Positions 61,850-64,000 of a stretch of DNA of 64,000 nt are shown one piece after another. The DNA is from Bordetella parapertussis (lineage in GTDB: Bacteria > Bacteroidota > Bacteroidia > Chitinophagales > Chitinophagaceae). The notes under the pieces are model-generated. The model had not been told where the DNA came from. It made no database searches and saw only the letters and a list, made by a program, of their open reading frames with translations. Each line of letters starts with the position of its first letter. Within the stretch, counting starts at the first letter, position 1. Made by a program: the position numbers and the translations under genes. The DNA is taken from NCBI GenBank assembly GCA_943331005.2, contig CALQJX020000002.1, positions 124,001-188,000 of the forward strand. Direction: 5' to 3'.

Positions 61850-62383
61850 ATGACCAACTATTTCGATATTTACGAACTCCCCATATCCTTTCATCCCTCG
61901 CAGGCTGCCGTAAAAAGTAAATTTTACGAACTGAGCCGCCGTTTTCACCCCGACAGGTTTGCACAGGCCGGTGCCGATGCCATGGCAGAGACCATGCGCA
62001 TGGCCGCTACGGTAAACGAAGGCTACAAGACCCTGAAAGATGCAGATGCCACCATGGCCTGCATCCTGCGTATGAATGGCCTGCTGGAAGAAGATGAGAA
62101 ATACTCCCTGCCACCCGCCTTTCTTATGGAAATGATGGACCTCAACGAAGCCGTGAGCGACTACGAAGACGCGCCCGACAACGAGGCCGCCCGGCTCACC
62201 GCCCTCAATAGCCTTGCAGAGCTGCTGCAGGCCTGGGAAGATACCACCACTGCCCTCACCCGCCGGTTCGACGAAGGCGAACAGAACGAGGCCATTTTAT
62301 TACAGATAAAAGATATGTATTTCCGCAAAAAATACTTATTGCGCATTCAGGAAAGAATTGATAGATTTGCAGCCCAATTGTAG
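61850..62383 (+). CDS. hscB: Fe-S cluster co-chaperone HscB
   Basis: A 177-residue J-domain protein. The N-terminal J-domain has FHPSQAAVKSKFYELSRRFHPDRF with the HPD triad at residues 33-35 that stimulates HscA ATPase. The C-terminal domain (about 80-177) is helical, the HscB C-terminal oligomerisation and IscU-binding domain. It recruits IscU to HscA. It is on the opposite strand from hscA, with the saccharopine-dehydrogenase-like gene between them, so the pair is linked but not one operon. tRNA-Leu follows 39 bp after the stop, and a promoter for the tRNA lies within the end of this gene. Confidence 0.9.
   Translation: MTNYFDIYELPISFHPSQAAVKSKFYELSRRFHPDRFAQAGADAMAETMRMAATVNEGYKTLKDADATMACILRMNGLLEEDEKYSLPPAFLMEMMDLNEAVSDYEDAPDNEAARLTALNSLAELLQAWEDTTTALTRRFDEGEQNEAILLQIKDMYFRKKYLLRIQERIDRFAAQL
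62338..62369 (+). promoter_or_regulatory. candidate promoter of tRNA-Leu inside the end of hscB
   Basis: ATTG (62338-62341), a 20-bp spacer and TAGATTTG (62362-62369): perfect -7, one mismatch in -33. The tRNA begins 53 bases downstream. Confidence 0.5.
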
Positions 62384-62414
62384 AAGAACACCACAAGAGG
62401 TGATTTATTTTCTT

Positions 62415-64000
62415 CTATTCAAGCCCCGATGGCGGAATTGGTAGACGCGCTAGACTCAAAATCTGGTTATCGCAAGGTAGTGCAGGTTCGATTCCTGTTC
62501 GGGGCACCAAAAGGGAAGAAGGGTCGAAATTATTCGACCCTTTCTCTTTTTTTAGCGTATAATCCTTTGTGGCATTGATAAGTAGCGGAAGAACACCGCT
62601 CTCAGGATTGGTTCGAAGTTCCTTGTTTTCAAAAACAAGCTTTTCAGGGAACATCGAACCAATAATTTGGTGTTTTGCCTCCAAACTCGCTTCTGTAAAG
62701 AGTTTCGTCATATTACTCAAAAAATAAAATCCAAATTCCATCACTTCCTGCTCTTCGGGGTTCTTCTCACTAAGATTGATTTGCTTTCTTACAAGCCGTT
62801 CAATTTCCGGTTCTATTCTCGACTTGATACTGCGATATTCGCCAGCATCCAAAGCTCCATCTAACATCAAAGTCTGAGCGTTCTGTAACCTATTACGGTA
62901 GGTATCAATTTCCCGATCTACTTTCTCAACTTCAAGCGATTGGTCTTTATTGTTCTTTTTGTAGTGGTCGGTAGTAATGTGTTTAATGGTCTGCAACAAT
63001 TTTTTATTGCCACTGATCTGATTCAGTAGCCCATAAAACAAGTCGTTAGCCATTGGTGCTTTAAAACGCTCTGCACAGCCATCAAAACAATGATAGTAAT
63101 AATATTTACCACCATTACCTTTTGAACCACTACCTGTTAGTGTCTTACCGCATCTAGCACATTTTAAAAATCCCCGCAACGGCAATTCCTCCTGCTTACT
63201 GTTATGTGTGGGAAATCCCAATTTCTTCCTACCCAGAATCACATCCTGTACGGCATAAAATAAAGCGTCAGAAATAATTGGCTCATGTTTACCCAAAACG
63301 ATCGTGGCTTCTTCATCTTTATAGGGTGGAATGACGATCTTGCCAATATAAATGGGATTGCGCACCATATGCCAAAATATGTTCCGGCTTATTTTCAAAC
63401 CTTTGGCATTAGCTAGTTTTCGTGCTGCCTCGATGTTGTATTGTCCGGTTGCCATCTGCTCAAAAGCAAACTTCACCAATGGCGCATCTTTACTCGGTAT
63501 AATGCAGGGGCGGTTGGCTTCATCCCTTCTGTTAATATAACCCTTGGGTGCCTGTCCCATCCACCTGCCATCTTTCAATGCCCGTCTCATTCCGGCAATA
63601 ACATTGAGCGATCTTCTGTCATTCTCCACTTCTGGAGTGGTTAGATATACCGCCAGCATTATTTTGTTCTCCGGCACGCTCATATCCAACGGCTGTTCGA
63701 TCGCTTGTGGCTCAATAAACAATTTCCCGAGCACACTTATCATGTTATATGCTTCAGGTGCGTTTCGTGAAAACCTATCCCATTTCAGAAATAACAGCAA
63801 GTCGGCATATCGCTTGTTCTTTTTCAGGAACTCCAGCATTTTCCTGAACTCTGGCCTTTCAAAGGTCTTTGCCGAGTGATCTTCTTTGTACAAGGCAACT
63901 ACTTCTATGCCATTGATGGCACAATGATTGCGTAGCCGCTCTTCCTGGTGTCGCAAACTGTGTCCTTTCTCAGCTTGCTCGTCTGTACTCACCCGGATGT
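62415..64000 (-). CDS. large serine recombinase (site-specific integrase), 5' end cut by window edge
   Basis: At least 528 codons are visible; the frame continues past base 64000, where the visible part begins IRVSTDEQ. The Ser of RVSTDEQ (codon 63987-63989) is the catalytic nucleophile of the resolvase/invertase domain, followed by DLLLFLKWDRFSRN. A recombinase domain and a zinc ribbon (FLKCARCGKTLTG and YYYYHC) come next, then a coiled coil (about 365-440). These are hallmarks of large serine integrases of phages and conjugative or mobilisable elements. The last about 33 codons (VPRTGIEPALPCDNQI and on) are simply tRNA-Leu read backwards, preceded by the tRNA terminator, so the natural protein end was probably replaced when the element inserted. 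It is the boundary of a mobile element that extends beyond the window. Confidence 0.9.
   Translation of the reverse strand, partial: IRVSTDEQAEKGHSLRHQEERLRNHCAINGIEVVALYKEDHSAKTFERPEFRKMLEFLKKNKRYADLLLFLKWDRFSRNAPEAYNMISVLGKLFIEPQAIEQPLDMSVPENKIMLAVYLTTPEVENDRRSLNVIAGMRRALKDGRWMGQAPKGYINRRDEANRPCIIPSKDAPLVKFAFEQMATGQYNIEAARKLANAKGLKISRNIFWHMVRNPIYIGKIVIPPYKDEEATIVLGKHEPIISDALFYAVQDVILGRKKLGFPTHNSKQEELPLRGFLKCARCGKTLTGSGSKGNGGKYYYYHCFDGCAERFKAPMANDLFYGLLNQISGNKKLLQTIKHITTDHYKKNNKDQSLEVEKVDREIDTYRNRLQNAQTLMLDGALDAGEYRSIKSRIEPEIERLVRKQINLSEKNPEEQEVMEFGFYFLSNMTKLFTEASLEAKHQIIGSMFPEKLVFENKELRTNPESGVLPLLINATKDYTLKKEKGSNNFDPSSLLVPRTGIEPALPCDNQILSLARLPIPPSGLE
62423..62509 (+). tRNA. tRNA-Leu (CAA anticodon)
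   Basis: Class II tRNA: acceptor GCCCCGA pairs with TCGGGGC, then A and an encoded CCA (62507-62509). The D arm holds GGCGGAATTGGTAGACGC; the anticodon stem CTAGA/TCTGG encloses CTCAAAA with anticodon CAA; a long variable arm follows; the T arm is GCAGGTTCGATTCCTGT-like. The minus-strand recombinase frame reads through it from the opposite side. Confidence 0.95.
62519..62553 (+). terminator. terminator after tRNA-Leu
   Basis: AAGGGTCGAA (62519-62528) and TTCGACCCTT (62533-62542) form a perfect 10-bp stem with a 4-nt loop followed by TCTCTTTTTTT. It lies inside the open recombinase frame on the other strand. Confidence 0.9.

Noticed and set aside
62415..62520. Treating the tRNA-complement tail as a real domain of the recombinase
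   Set aside because: The residues VPRTGIEPALPC and following are exactly the reverse strand of tRNA-Leu; such tails arise by read-through and carry no function.

Overview
The window looks like chromosome of a Bacteroidota bacterium, most likely Chitinophagaceae or a close relative. The signs are two proteins with type IX secretion (T9SS) sorting tails, a TonB receptor of the OMP_b-brl_3 type, a DUF5723 barrel, many short SCxx-type lipoproteins, and promoters of the Bacteroidota form TTTG-N19-21-TAnnTTTG instead of E. coli-like -35/-10 boxes. Nearly everything is ordinary chromosomal housekeeping or envelope biology. Accessory DNA appears in two places, each next to a tRNA gene: a small islet beside tRNA-Arg (about 13.4-14.6 kb), and the end of a larger element carrying a serine recombinase, abutting tRNA-Leu at the right edge (62.4-64 kb).

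Layout. 0-3.5 kb: the end of bshB1 (bacillithiol synthesis) and a minus-strand kynurenine operon (3-hydroxyanthranilate dioxygenase, kynurenine 3-monooxygenase, tryptophan 2,3-dioxygenase) without kynureninase. 3.6-7.1 kb: a TonB-dependent receptor and two small secreted proteins. 7.3-9.7 kb: a translationally coupled ABC ATPase, permease and LolA-like carrier. 9.8-12.1 kb: an HxlR regulator divergent from an Old Yellow Enzyme, then two small proteins. 12.2-16.3 kb: a GH99 glycosidase, the islet, tRNA-Arg, a secreted protein and a YeaQ-like membrane protein. 16.5-21.1 kb: a periplasmic thiol oxidoreductase, a two-domain parvulin and ferrochelatase. 21.2-25.4 kb: a large T9SS-exported BNR-repeat protein and three small envelope proteins.

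25.6-30.3 kb: a TetR-controlled EmrAB-TolC-type drug exporter whose promoter is overlaid by two palindromes. 30.9-33.7 kb: a methionine operon (cystathionine gamma-synthase-like enzyme, homoserine dehydrogenase) behind a complete SAM-I riboswitch, with promoter, aptamer, antiterminator pairing and terminator all readable. 33.8-39.9 kb: an outer-membrane barrel/lipoprotein pair, a LuxE-like acyl-protein synthetase, a lipoprotein and a hydrolase. 39.9-46.5 kb: methylmalonyl-CoA mutase catalytic subunit, glutathione peroxidase, metallophosphoesterase, FMN reductase, a DivIC/FtsB-like protein and enolase. 47.8-54.5 kb: ccmE and ccmF (c-type cytochrome maturation), a TMTC-like membrane TPR protein, YajQ and RarA. 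54.6-62.4 kb: a thioredoxin-fold protein, a T9SS protein with a CxxxxCH motif, aspartate kinase, the Fe-S chaperones HscA and HscB, and a saccharopine-dehydrogenase-like enzyme between them. 62.4-64 kb: tRNA-Leu and the recombinase.

I found no CRISPR array, rRNA or insertion sequence, and no clearly new multi-gene defence or biosynthetic system. The points most worth a second look are the recombinase reading frame that runs antisense through tRNA-Leu, the repeat-flanked islet with an attC-like palindrome beside tRNA-Arg, the ABC/LolA operon, the CxxxY form of CcmE, and the readable riboswitch and operator structures. All family assignments come from reading the proteins by eye, without database searches.
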